Source: Eimeria necatrix (taxonomy: Eukaryota; Apicomplexa; Conoidasida; Eucoccidiorida; Eimeriidae). From it: DNA of 10,898 nucleotides. The stretch spans positions 50,001 through 60,898 of the forward strand of contig NW_013652471.1 of assembly GCF_000499385.1 (NCBI RefSeq). The letters are read 5' to 3'. The first letter of the stretch is position 1, and the number at the start of each line of letters is the position of its first letter. The position numbers and the translations under genes were made by a program. Of this stretch, positions 1 to 9,070 are shown piece by piece. The notes under the pieces were generated by a model. The model did not search any database. It had not been told where the DNA came from and saw only the letters and a list, made by a program, of their open reading frames with translations.

Positions 1-1
1 C

Positions 2-214
2 CAGCAGCACCAGGTGCTCAGCGCAGCAGTTGCTGCTGCTTGCACCCGGCTTGTCCTTGCTGCTGCTCCGGCTGCTTCAGTTGAGGGGCAGCAGCTGCTG
101 CGCAGTGTCCTACGGCACTTTTGCTGCGCGCTGCTGCTGCTGCTGCAGCAACAGCAGCAGCAGCACCACCAGAAGCAGCAGGCTAGCGAGGAGCGGTCCT
201 GTCAAGACTACTGA
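2..214 (+). CDS. 3' end of an unidentified protein-coding gene (partial)
   Basis: An open frame enters from the left edge (codons start at base 2) and stops at TGA 212-214, giving about 70 residues. The first half is mixed-composition and looks helical (ACTRLVLAAAP, then EGQQLLRSVLRHFCCALLLLL). A Q/H run and a hydrophilic tail, SEERSCQDY, follow. The alternation of hydrophobic and polar residues and the ordinary codons outside the runs look more coding than the poly-C or poly-L readings of the other frames. I recognise no family and the upstream part is missing. A GCT run and a GTGTACGTACAC palindrome follow within 130 bases of the stop. It could also be a chance open frame, since triplet repeats rarely contain stops. 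Confidence 0.35.
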   Translation, partial: QQHQVLSAAVAAACTRLVLAAAPAASVEGQQLLRSVLRHFCCALLLLLQQQQQQHHQKQQASEERSCQDY

Positions 215-221
215 AGACAGC

Positions 222-237
222 TTTCGCTGCTGCTGCA

Positions 238-268
<31 letters not shown>

Positions 269-270
269 CT
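222..270. repeat. (GCT/AGC)n triplet run
   Basis: A nearly pure CTG run on the plus strand, interrupted by CAG and GTTG, just downstream of the left-edge open frame. It is probably 3' untranslated or intergenic. Confidence 0.85.
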
Positions 271-327
271 AACGGGGCAACAGCGCAGCGGAGACACTGA
301 AGTGTATCAGGTTTATTGGCTTCTGGG

Positions 328-339
328 GTGTACGTACAC
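328..339. promoter_or_regulatory. GTGTACGTACAC palindrome, copy 1
   Basis: A perfect 12-base inverted repeat, extended to 14 bases as GGTGTACGTACACC (327-340). The same core recurs exactly at 9284 and 10261, and in 11-base form at 3864 and 6188. It sits between the left partial gene and the 3' end of VMA21. A protein-binding role is only inferred from its palindromic form and recurrence. Confidence 0.35.
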
Positions 340-382
340 CTCAGCCAGGCCTAACCTAAAAGTTTCTTAAAAGTAGTTTCAG

Positions 383-388
383 TTTATT
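383..388 (-). terminator. possible AATAAA polyadenylation hexamer for VMA21
   Basis: TTTATT on the plus strand reads AATAAA on the coding strand, 112 bases past the VMA21 stop. A second copy lies at 312-317. Apicomplexan poly(A) signals are loosely conserved, so this is only a candidate. Confidence 0.25.
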
Positions 389-396
389 TGCATGCA
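389..396. promoter_or_regulatory. TGCATGCA palindrome
   Basis: A single perfect TGCATGCA octamer downstream of VMA21. This octamer is a known ApiAP2 recognition sequence in Plasmodium. One copy could easily be chance, and it lies 3' of the nearest gene, so function is doubtful. Confidence 0.2.
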
Positions 397-421
397 ACTA
401 TCTGGCGCTGCTGCCGTGTTA

Positions 422-461
<40 letters not shown>
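422..461. repeat. (CAG)n run 3' of VMA21
   Basis: About 13 CAG units on the plus strand, just beyond the VMA21 stop and so probably in its 3' untranslated region. There it is read as CTG, the opposite of the orientation inside that gene's coding part. Confidence 0.85.
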
Positions 462-463
<2 letters not shown>

Positions 464-499
464 CCGCGCTGCTGCTGCTGCAGCTGGCGGAGCCGGGAG

Positions 500-941
500 T
501 CAGTCCGCCTTCCTGCGGCTGGAGGCCGGCTGCTGCTGCTGTTGGTTTCGCTGCGGCGCAGCAGCAGCGGCAGCAGCAGCAGCAGCAGCAGGAGCTTTGT
601 CCGCTGCTGCTGCTGCAGCAGCACCCCGAGCAGCAGCGTACTCCTGCTTCACAGCAAGTGCAGCATAAGCAGCTGTCAGCAGCAGCAGCACGCCGCAGGA
701 AGCAGCACCAGCCACGAACATGTTATCTGCTGCTGCTGCTGCTGGGCGCTGCTGCTGCAGCAAACGGTACAAACCCCAAAGGGTCCCCAGCGGCAGCAGC
801 AGCAGCAGCAGCGACCACAGCACGAATTGCTGCAGCACTTCCCTGTTGGCCTCGTGGAAGATAATCTCCTTCAGCGTGCGGCGCTTCGGCTCCTGCTGCT
901 GCTGCTGTTCCTGCTGCTGCTGCTGCTGCTGTTCCTGCTGT

Positions 942-973
<32 letters not shown>

Positions 974-1024
974 CTGCTCTTGGCTGCCGCGCCGGCGCAC
1001 AGCCCCACCCTGTGAGGGCACCAT
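500..1024 (-). CDS. VMA21: Vma21-family V-ATPase assembly factor
   Basis: An intronless minus-strand frame of 174 codons. Vma21 is an ER membrane chaperone that helps assemble the Vo sector of the proton-pumping V-ATPase. Residues 1-50 are a cytosolic arm dominated by poly-Q. From about residue 50 the family pattern is clear: an ANREVLQQF lead-in (N60), a first membrane segment at about 64-86 ending LPLGTLWGLY, a short loop with an ADN motif (100-101), and a second segment at about 102-125 ending AVKQE. The tail is Ala/Gln-rich and ends RRKAD, with Lys at -3 and Arg at -4. That resembles the dilysine COPI retrieval signal that returns Vma21 to the ER. Usual members have about 80-110 residues; the excess here is homopolymer at both ends. 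I chose ATG 1022-1024. An in-frame ATG at 1298-1300 would add 92 residues, nearly all S/Q/A, more likely 5' untranslated. Family assignment rests on pattern recognition, without an alignment. Confidence 0.8.
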
Positions 1025-1780
1025 TACTCTGACACTACAGCTGCTGCTGCTTTCGTCGGATCTGCTGCTGCTGCTGCTGCGTCTGTTGTTGCTGCTGCTG
1101 CTGCTCTGTTGCTGCTGCTGCTCTGCTGCTGGAGCGAGTCGTGTGCGCAGTTTCAAAGCGGTGTGCACTTTGAATAAGTTTAGTTTGCTTTTGTTTCTGC
1201 TGCTGCTGCTGCTGCTGCAGTGGTGTGCTCGCAGATGGCCTTCTGCTGCGCCTGTTGCTGCTGCTGTTGCTGTTGCTGCTGCTGCCTGGGATCCTTCCAC
1301 TGCGCTGCAGCGTACACCGCGGCTTCAGTCGGCGTGTTGCCACTGCTGCTGCTGCTGCAGTTGCTGCTGCTGCTGCTGCTGCTGCATGTGTCTTCTGTTG
1401 AGGCCCTCCGAGGCTTCAAGGCTGAGCAGTCACACCGAGGTGTCGATACACCCCAAACGAGCCCCTAGTCTTTGAAATGACCCACAGCAAGCCATTATTT
1501 ATTCAATGAATTTGCTGCTGCTGCTGCAGCTGCTGCTGCTGCAGCTGGTGTGGCAAAAACCTGGCTGGGCAAGGGCAGCAGCAGCAGCAGCAGCAGCAGC
1601 CCCAGGCGGCTGCTGCTACTGTTATGTCTTTAAAGCCACTATGGTTCGAGTTGTCCACCAAAACTCTAAATAATAAATGCAATTTGCTTTTTGTTGCTGC
1701 TGCTGCCTCAGCTAAATCGACTGCAGATCTGCTGCGCCTGCAGCCCAGGTACGAAACGCCCCCCTTATCCCGATCACTGC

Positions 1781-1821
<41 letters not shown>

Positions 1822-1902
1822 CTTAGCTGAGCAAATCACTGTCCTCCTTCTCTCGCGCGTGCCCTTCGCCGCAGCAAACGCATACCAGCACCAGCACTAC
1901 CC

Positions 1903-1937
<35 letters not shown>

Positions 1938-1978
1938 TGCGTGGCTCGCCTCGGGACCCGCAACAGCTGCAGCACGAA
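1025..1978. promoter_or_regulatory. divergent intergenic region between VMA21 and EMC2
   Basis: About 950 bases between two divergently oriented start codons, so it should hold both promoters and 5' untranslated regions. It is mostly CTG runs on the plus strand (for example 1063-1130, 1199-1221, 1343-1385, 1780-1822), with CAG runs at 1574-1601 and 1901-1936. Repeat-poor islands lie at 1136-1195, 1390-1510 and 1621-1690. I can name no TATA or initiator element. The 1901-1936 CAG run is probably in the EMC2 5' leader. Confidence 0.4.
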
Positions 1979-2159
1979 ATGGCCGAGGGAGGGGCCCCCA
2001 GGGGGCCCCCCAAGCTGCTGCTGCAGCGCGTGGGGCTGCAGGGCCTCAAGGCCGGTTTGCTGCAGGCGCAGACACGGGGGGCCCCCGCGCTGTGTCTTTC
2101 TTACGGGAAGGAGCTGCTGGACAGATTTGCTGCTGCTCTCAAAGATGAAGGTGAGGCAC

Positions 2160-2202
<43 letters not shown>

Positions 2203-2303
2203 AGCTGCTGCTGCGACGCTGCCCCTGAAGCTGCTGCTGCCGGTGCTGCTGTCCACGGGGGTTCTCGCCGCCGCGGTTCTGTCTCCCTGGCTGGAGCTTT
2301 TGC

Positions 2304-2339
<36 letters not shown>

Positions 2340-2797
2340 GTTTGCTGCAGTATATGCTGTTTACGAGACTGTCTACCTCGCGGCCTTGACCCTTAACGAG
2401 CCAGCTGTTTATGAGGTACCTGAGGCCGCAGTCCTGCTGCAGCAACTGCTGCTGCTGCTGCAGCAACTGCTGCTGCTGCTGCAGCAATTGCTGCTGCAGC
2501 AGCAGCAGCAGCAAGAGTTCAACCAGATGCATCAGCAGCGGCCAAAGCAGCAGCACCTGCGCCTGCACTTGCTGCTGCTGCTGCTGCTGCTGCTGTGTTG
2601 CTGCTGCAGCGGTGCTACAACGCGCTGGTTGCCCGCTGGGGCAGCAGCAGCAAACGGCTGCGGGGGCTGCTGATGCTGCAGCAGGAAGCAGCAGGAAAGC
2701 ACCAGCAGGCAATTCGGCTGCTGGCAGATTATCTGCAGCAGCACCACGGAGATGTGGGGGCCAGAAGAAGAGTCGTGGCCACCTACAGAATCCAGGT

Positions 2798-2846
<49 letters not shown>

Positions 2847-3301
2847 GGGTGATGCGGGTGATGCGGGTGCTGGGCCTGGGCGTGGTTGGAGTACTGCTGC
2901 TGCTGCTGCTGCTGCTGTTGCTGCTGCTGTTGGGATGGTTGCTGCGGCTGAGTGCGATGTGTGTGCGGCCTTGCTGCTGCTGCTGCTGCTGCTGCAGGGG
3001 AACTACAAGAGCTGCATTTCTTTCCTCATTTCGTGGGTCCAGTGCTTTGGGGGCAGCAGCAGCAGCAACAGCAGCAGCAGCACTAGCTTTAGTTTCAGCA
3101 GCAGCAGCAACAGCAGCAGCAGCACTAGCCTTAGTTTCAGCAGCAGCAGCAGCAGCACTAGCCTCAGTTCCAGCAGCAGCAGCGGCAGCAGCACTAGCCT
3201 CATTCCTAGCAGCAGCAGCAGCGCTAGCCCCATTTCCAGCAGCAGCAGCAGCAGCAGCACTAGCCTGAGTTCCAGCAGCAGCAGCAGCACTAGCCTCATT
3301 C

Positions 3302-3339
<38 letters not shown>

Positions 3340-3535
3340 TTGTGTGCGCAGGCACCTGCGGGAGTACGCGGGGGATAAGGAGGCGTGGCACGAGTTAGCT
3401 GAGGTGTACATACACCTCATGCTGCTGCAGCAAGCAGCTTTTGTTTGGGAAGAGCTGCTGATGAGGGAGCCAAACAATCTTTACTATCTTCTTTCTTACG
3501 GAGAGGTGCTGCTGCTGCTGCTGCTGCTGCTGTTG

Positions 3536-3587
<52 letters not shown>

Positions 3588-4961
3588 GTTGCTGCAGCGG
3601 GTCCTGCTGCTGCGCCTGTTGCTCCTGCTGTTCTTTCTGCTGCGTTCCTGCTGCAGCGCGTCTTGCTGCTGTTCTCTTTGGTGCTGCTGCTGCTGCTGCT
3701 GCTCATTTTGCTGTTGCAGCACCTTTTGCTGCTGAAGTGCTTGCCGCTTCAGAGGCTGTTTGCTAGGGTTTAGGGTTTAGGTTGGAGGCGGGGGTCTAGG
3801 GTTTAGGGTTTAGGGTTTGGGGTTTGGGGGCTGCAGTGTGGGGTGTGGGGTGTGGGGTGTGGGGTGTACGTACAGCTGCAGTGCTCGCTGCAGCAGCCAC
3901 TCCTTGGCTGCTGCTACTTCGCAAGAGTGCTGCTGCTGGATGCTGCCAATCCTCGGGCTCTTTGGGATTTGCTGCTGGTGCTGCAGCTCCCCTTTTGCTG
4001 CTGCTGTGTCTCTTGCTGCGCTGCTGCTGTCTCTCCTTGCTGCTGCTGTCGCTGCTGCTGCTCTTTGGGATTTGCTGCTGGTGCTGCAGCTCCCCTTTTG
4101 CTGCTGCTGTGTCTCTTGCTGCGGTGCTGCTGCTGTTTCCTCCTGCTGCTGCTGCTGCGGCTTCCGTATTGCCTTTGATGCTTCACTTTTGTGTCTCTTT
4201 TTTGCTGCTGCTTCTGTGCTGTTTTGTGTCGATTTTATTTTCTTTTTTTTAATTATTTTTTCTTTTTGCTGCTGCTGCCTTTTTGGCATTATAGATTTCT
4301 CATTCTTTCATTTTATATTTACTTTTTGCTCTTCCTTTTCTGAACTTGTCTTGCTGCTGCTGCTGCTTCCTTTGCTGCAGGGGTCGCAGGACATCGTGCT
4401 GCAGCAGCAGCAGCAGAAGCAGCAGCAGAGCGGCTCGAAGCAGCAGCAGCAGCAGCAGCAGCGGCAGCGGCAGCAGCGCAAACGCCCCGAAGACTTGGAA
4501 GCACAAGAGGCCCTCAAATCTGCTGCTACTCTTTTGGCTCTGGGCCTGGAAGCAGCAAAACGTCTTGACAAGATGTACGAGCAGCAGCTGCAGCAGGTCA
4601 GCAGCAGCTGCAGCAGCAGCTGCAGCAGCAGCTGCAGCAGCAGCTGCAGCAGCAGCAGCAGCAGCGACTGCAGCAGCAGCTGCAGCAGCTGCAGAAGCAG
4701 GGCTGTAGAGCCGCCTGGATGAGCGGCAGCACGCGGGAGTGTGATCCTGCAGCTGCAGCAGTTGCTGCTATTGCTGCTGCTGGTGCTTCTGCTGCTGCTG
4801 CTGCCGATTTTGCTGCTGCATCCTGCAATACTTTCATTTTGCTGCTGCTGCTGCTGCTGCCTCTGCTTTGCGCACAGAAGGGCTGCAGGATCTTCGCAGC
4901 AGCAGCAAGAAGGCGAATTGCTGCTCTTCAAAAGTCTCTTGAGCAGCACCGAGCTGCCTAA
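1979..4961 (+). CDS. EMC2: EMC2, TPR subunit of the ER membrane protein complex (multi-exon)
   Basis: Model: exons 1979-2150, 2351-2415, 2610-2795, 2998-3032, 3352-3505, 3876-3977, 4381-4596 and 4878-4961, with GT-AG introns and compatible phases (1, 0, 0, 2, 0, 0, 0). It gives about 336 residues against about 297 in human. EMC2 is the cytosolic TPR scaffold of the EMC, which inserts membrane proteins into the ER. Joined exons follow the family in order: SYGKELLDRFAAAL, then VYETVYLAALTL, a TPR block from ALVARWGSSSKRLRGLL to YLQQHHGDVGARRRVVATY, RIQGNYKSCISFLIS, and the diagnostic GDKEAWHELAEVYI (residues ~160-173) with AAFVWEELLMREPNN. After these come YFARVLLLDAANPRALW and a C-terminal EALKSAATL...RLDKMYEQQL helix. 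A ~30-residue Q-rich insert precedes that helix. ATG 1979 follows CACGAA and its distance to the first conserved helix fits the family. Weak points are the left edge of exon 6 and the last exon; without the final splice the frame stops at 4722. Confidence 0.82.
2151..2350 (+). other. EMC2 intron 1, CTG-filled
   Basis: The donor is GAAG|GTGAGG and the acceptor TTTGCTGCAG|TA, phase 1; the join makes the Val codon before YAVYETV. Two CTG runs (2159-2203 and 2301-2341) make up much of the 200 bases, and the acceptor is the end of CTG-rich sequence. Confidence 0.75.
2416..2609 (+). other. EMC2 intron 2, with 21-base CTG/CAG repeats
   Basis: The donor is TATGAG|GTACCT and the acceptor TGCTGCTGCAG|CGG, phase 0. 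It contains repeated CAGCAACTGCTGCTGCTGCTG units (about 2451-2490), then short CAG stretches, then a CTG run (2569-2596). The unspliced frame stays open to 2673, so a retained intron would not stop translation at once. Confidence 0.72.
2796..2997 (+). other. EMC2 intron 3, CTG-filled
   Basis: The donor is ATCCAG|GTTTGC and the acceptor GCTGCTGCAG|GGG, phase 0. CTG runs lie at 2799-2847, about 2893-2935 and 2971-2996, the last abutting the acceptor. GGTGATGCGGGTGATGCGGGTGC near 2848 is a small local 9-base repeat. Confidence 0.72.
3055..3303. repeat. seven-unit minisatellite inside EMC2 intron 4
   Basis: Seven tandem units, each an (AGC)n block followed by a spacer like CACTAGCCTCAGTTCC. Unit lengths are 42, 42, 33, 36, 30, 36 and 30 bases, followed by pure (AGC)n to about 3338. 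Variable AGC number and drifting spacers show stepwise expansion. All lengths are multiples of three because variation is by whole triplets. It fills most of the intron between the 35-base exon (2998-3032) and the exon at 3352. Confidence 0.85.
3507..3586. repeat. long (CTG)n run starting at an EMC2 5' splice site
   Basis: Begins within the donor GAGAG|GTGCTG of intron 5 and runs 80 bases as CTG with a central TTG patch. The repeat therefore supplies most of the downstream half of the 5' splice site. Confidence 0.85.
3764..3830 (+). repeat. telomere-like TTTAGGG array A (degenerate), inside EMC2 intron 5
   Basis: Two blocks of AGGGTTT heptamers separated by TTGGAGGCGGGGGTC, decaying to GGGGTTTGGGG. 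The G-rich strand is the plus strand, as in the other three arrays. It is interstitial and lies within a gene. Confidence 0.85.
3837..3866 (+). repeat. (TGTGGGG)n G-rich octamer array before exon 6 of EMC2
   Basis: Close to four tandem copies of TGTGGGGG/TGTGGGG-type units directly after the telomere-like block. With the preceding G runs it gives over 70 bases of G-rich sense strand just upstream of the exon 6 acceptor, where a pyrimidine tract would be expected. Confidence 0.75.
3864..3874. promoter_or_regulatory. GTGTACGTACA palindrome copy overlapping a splice acceptor
   Basis: Eleven bases of the recurrent palindrome, with the twelfth changed (ACAG in place of ACAC). The change creates the CAG used here as the candidate 3' splice site of exon 6 (3873-3875). 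Confidence 0.3.
3958..4123 (+). repeat. 63-base perfect direct repeat (3958-4020 and 4061-4123)
   Basis: Both copies begin CTCTTTGGGATTTGCTGCTG and stay identical for 63 bases, offset by 103. The first copy holds the last codons of EMC2 exon 6 (part of ALWDLLL) and its GTGCTG donor; the second lies in intron 6. It is a local segmental duplication in which flanking CTG repeats probably served as homology. Confidence 0.9.
4599..4693. repeat. 12-base (CAGCAGCAGCTG)n array
   Basis: Four perfect 12-base units (4599-4646) then diverged copies, starting two bases inside the donor CAG|GTCAGC after EMC2 exon 7. Each unit contains the palindrome CAGCTG, so both strands can fold into serial hairpins. 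Read through in frame it encodes an SSSC repeat ending at a stop at 4720-4722. Confidence 0.8.
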
Positions 4962-5319
4962 TGTAAATGTTCCTGCAGCAGCAGCAGCAGAGGCAGCAGC
5001 AGCAGCAGAGGCAGCAGCAGCAGCAGAGGCAGCAGCAGCAGCAGTTGCTGCCGCTGCCGCAGAGGCTGGCATTCCTGAGGCCCACTTTCGTTTGCTGCTG
5101 CTGCTGCCGCATCATAGCGACTGTTGCAGCAGATGCTGGAAACTGTTCAGCAGCGGCAGCAGCAGCAGCAGCAGCAGCTGCTGCTGCTGCTGCTGCGGCT
5201 TTTCTGGCTGTCTTTAAGCTATCAAGAGCAGCAGCTGCTGCTGCTGCAGGAAGGTGCACTTGCTGCAGCACGACGGGCAGGCAGCTGCAGCGTCGTTTGG
5301 TCAGAAGCCACCGACTGAG
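4962..5319. other. region 3' of EMC2, no confident gene
   Basis: Contains an 18-base tandem array (4975-5043), then less repetitive sequence at 5044-5150, and CAG/CTG blocks to 5250. Several frames are open: one reads an A5E repeat followed by AGIPEAHF, another ends EGALAAARRAGSCSVVWSEATD at 5318. None matches a family I know or joins convincingly to EMC2. It may be 3' untranslated sequence. Confidence 0.4.
4975..5043. repeat. 18-base tandem array, (GCA)5GAG
   Basis: Three full units of five GCA triplets plus GAG, then five more GCA. The units are identical, which implies recent expansion. Confidence 0.9.
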
Positions 5320-5374
5320 GTTTTAGGGTTTAGGGTTTAGGGTTTAGGGTTTAGGGTTTAGGGTTTGGGGGTTT
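5320..5374 (+). repeat. telomere-like TTTAGGG array B
   Basis: About six near-perfect TTTAGGG heptamers, ending TTTGGGGG. It lies between EMC2 and the GCTAGC satellite, with the G-rich strand on plus. Unique sequence continues on both sides, so this is not a chromosome end. Confidence 0.92.
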
Positions 5375-5429
5375 TCCCATATAGCTGTTTAGGCCCTGCA
5401 CTTGTAGTGCCTTCGCGGCCTCAGCACTT

Positions 5430-5850
5430 CCACAGCTAGCTGTGGCAGCTAGCACTGCTGGCCCCAGCTAGCTGCAGCTAGCTGCAGCTAGCTGCAGCTA
5501 GCTAGCTGCAGCGGTAGCTAGCCATGCCTGGCTGCAGCTAGCTGAGACTGGCTCTAGCTAGCCATGGCTAGCTGCAGCTGGCTGCAGCTAGCTGGGACTG
5601 GCTGCTGCTAGCCATGGCTGGCTGCAGCTAGCCATGGCTGACTGCAGCTAGCCATGGCTAGCCGTAGCTAGCTGATACAACCCCCAGCTAGCTAGCTGGG
5701 GCTAGCTGCTGCTAGTTGGGGGTAGCTGGGCCTAGCTGATGGTAACTGGCTAGCTGTAGCTGGCTGTAGCTGGCTGTAGCTAGCTGTGGCTAGCTGTAGC
5801 TAGCTGTGGCTGGCCGTAGCTAGCTGGGGCTAGCCGTGGCTAGCTGGGGG
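5430..5850. repeat. GCTAGC-rich satellite (about 420 bases)
   Basis: Dense degenerate repeats built from GCTAGC linked by TGCA, TGTG, CATG or GGGG, for example AGCTAGCTGCAGCTAGC and GCTAGCCATGGCTGG. It contains many nested palindromes; the left end has a perfect 16-base one, CCACAGCTAGCTGTGG (5430-5445). Runs of pure CAG or CTG are absent, unlike nearly everything around it. Frequent TAG triplets break most frames, so it is not coding. Confidence 0.88.
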
Positions 5851-6540
5851 CTGTGGCGGCGCAGTGTTGCAGCAGGCGAGCTGGGAGTTTCTGCTGCGGG
5901 CCTCATTCGGGCGTCTGCTGCTGCTGCTGCTGCCGATGCTGCTGCTGCTGCTGCTGCTGCTGCAGGTCCACGGCCGACGCGCAGATGGTGTCGCCGCCAG
6001 CTGCCAAAAATGTCTTTTAACGGACAATTTGAAAGTCAATTTCAATTAAAATTCCCAAATATTGGAAAATAAAACAAGAAATAAAGTAATTTAAATGTTA
6101 GAAGCACCCTGTGCTCGCTGGGGCCCCGGGGCTCCCAGCAGCAGCGCCGGGCCCGCCGCCGCTGCAGCAGCAGCAGCATTGTCTGAGGTGTACGTACAGC
6201 TGGAGTTGCTTCGCGGTTGTTCGGTTTAAACTTTTTAATTTAATTTGTTTTTCATTTCATTTCATTTGTTAGTCAAGTAGAGGCTGAGGGCGCCTCCCAC
6301 AGAGCTCAGCAGCCACTGGCGCCGACGCGGCGAGCGAGACGCCCAGCAGCCACGCTAGCCTTCCTCTGACTCTCTCAAATCAATTAAATTTGGTTTTAAT
6401 AATAATAAAACATCAAATTATTTGCAAAATAATAAATTTAACTTTTCAAGAGCCGCTCGGGAGTCCGCGCGCAGCAGCAGCAGCAGCGGCCTCGGCGCCT
6501 GCAGACGCAGCAGCTGCAGCCGACTCGCAGCAGCGGGCAC
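5851..6540. other. non-coding stretch with AT-rich islands upstream of the coiled-coil gene
   Basis: A CTG run (5920-5962) is followed by an AT-rich island (about 6005-6110), a GC-rich patch with GTGTACGTACA (6188-6198), and two more AT-rich islands (about 6215-6280 and 6370-6450) on either side of a GC-rich patch. An open frame at 5836-6072 crosses the first island, but its composition changes abruptly and I do not support it. The AT-rich islands may be promoter or 5' leader sequence of the gene starting at 6541. Confidence 0.45.
6188..6198. promoter_or_regulatory. GTGTACGTACA palindrome copy upstream of the coiled-coil gene
   Basis: Eleven bases of the recurrent palindrome within TGAGGTGTACGTACAGCTGG, about 345 bases upstream of ATG 6541 and just left of an AT-rich island. 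The flanks GAGGTGTACGTAC match the copy at 10258. Confidence 0.3.
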
Positions 6541-8897
<2,357 letters not shown>

Positions 8898-8967
8898 AGC
8901 CTCCCCTGCACAGGTTGCGGCGGGTGCTCCTGCTGCGGCTTCGCAGCAGCCGCAGCAAGCTTACAAG

Positions 8968-9070
8968 GGCAGCAGCAGCTGCTGCTGCTGCAGCAGCTGC
9001 TGCTGCTGCTGCAGCAGCAGCTGCTGCTGCTGCTGCAGCAGCTGTTTGTGCTGCTGCTGCTGCTGCAGAA
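8968..9070. repeat. alternating CAG/CTG inverted-repeat block
   Basis: Short CAG and CTG blocks alternate (GCAGCAGCAGCTGCTGCTGC and similar), making at least three head-to-head perfect inverted repeats able to form stacked hairpins or a cruciform. It lies just 3' of the coiled-coil gene or in its last intron. Confidence 0.85.

Noticed and set aside
1025..1300. 92-residue N-terminal extension of VMA21
   Set aside because: The added residues are nearly all S, A and Q with no family similarity, and ATG 1024 already gives a complete cytosolic arm.
3055..3303. repeat-spacer pattern resembling a CRISPR array
   Set aside because: Spacers are nearly identical and the repeats vary in length, the reverse of CRISPR. 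The genome is eukaryotic and the block lies in an intron.
2101..3477. 458-residue minus-strand open frame with A/S/Q repeats
   Set aside because: It runs antisense through EMC2 exons with family-level similarity. Its length comes from triplet repeats, which are stop-free in most frames.
3417..3766. poly-Leu open frames suggesting membrane proteins
   Set aside because: These are CTG runs in the intron after EMC2 exon 5. Real membrane segments have mixed hydrophobic residues, as in VMA21.
4061..4123. second copy of the EMC2 exon 6 end as a real alternative exon
   Set aside because: It is out of frame with exon 6 and has no separate acceptor that restores the frame, so it is treated as a decoy duplicate.
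5836..6072. 78-residue open frame entering an AT-rich island
   Set aside because: Composition jumps from poly-Ala to AT-rich codons at the island edge, and the start lies in satellite DNA.
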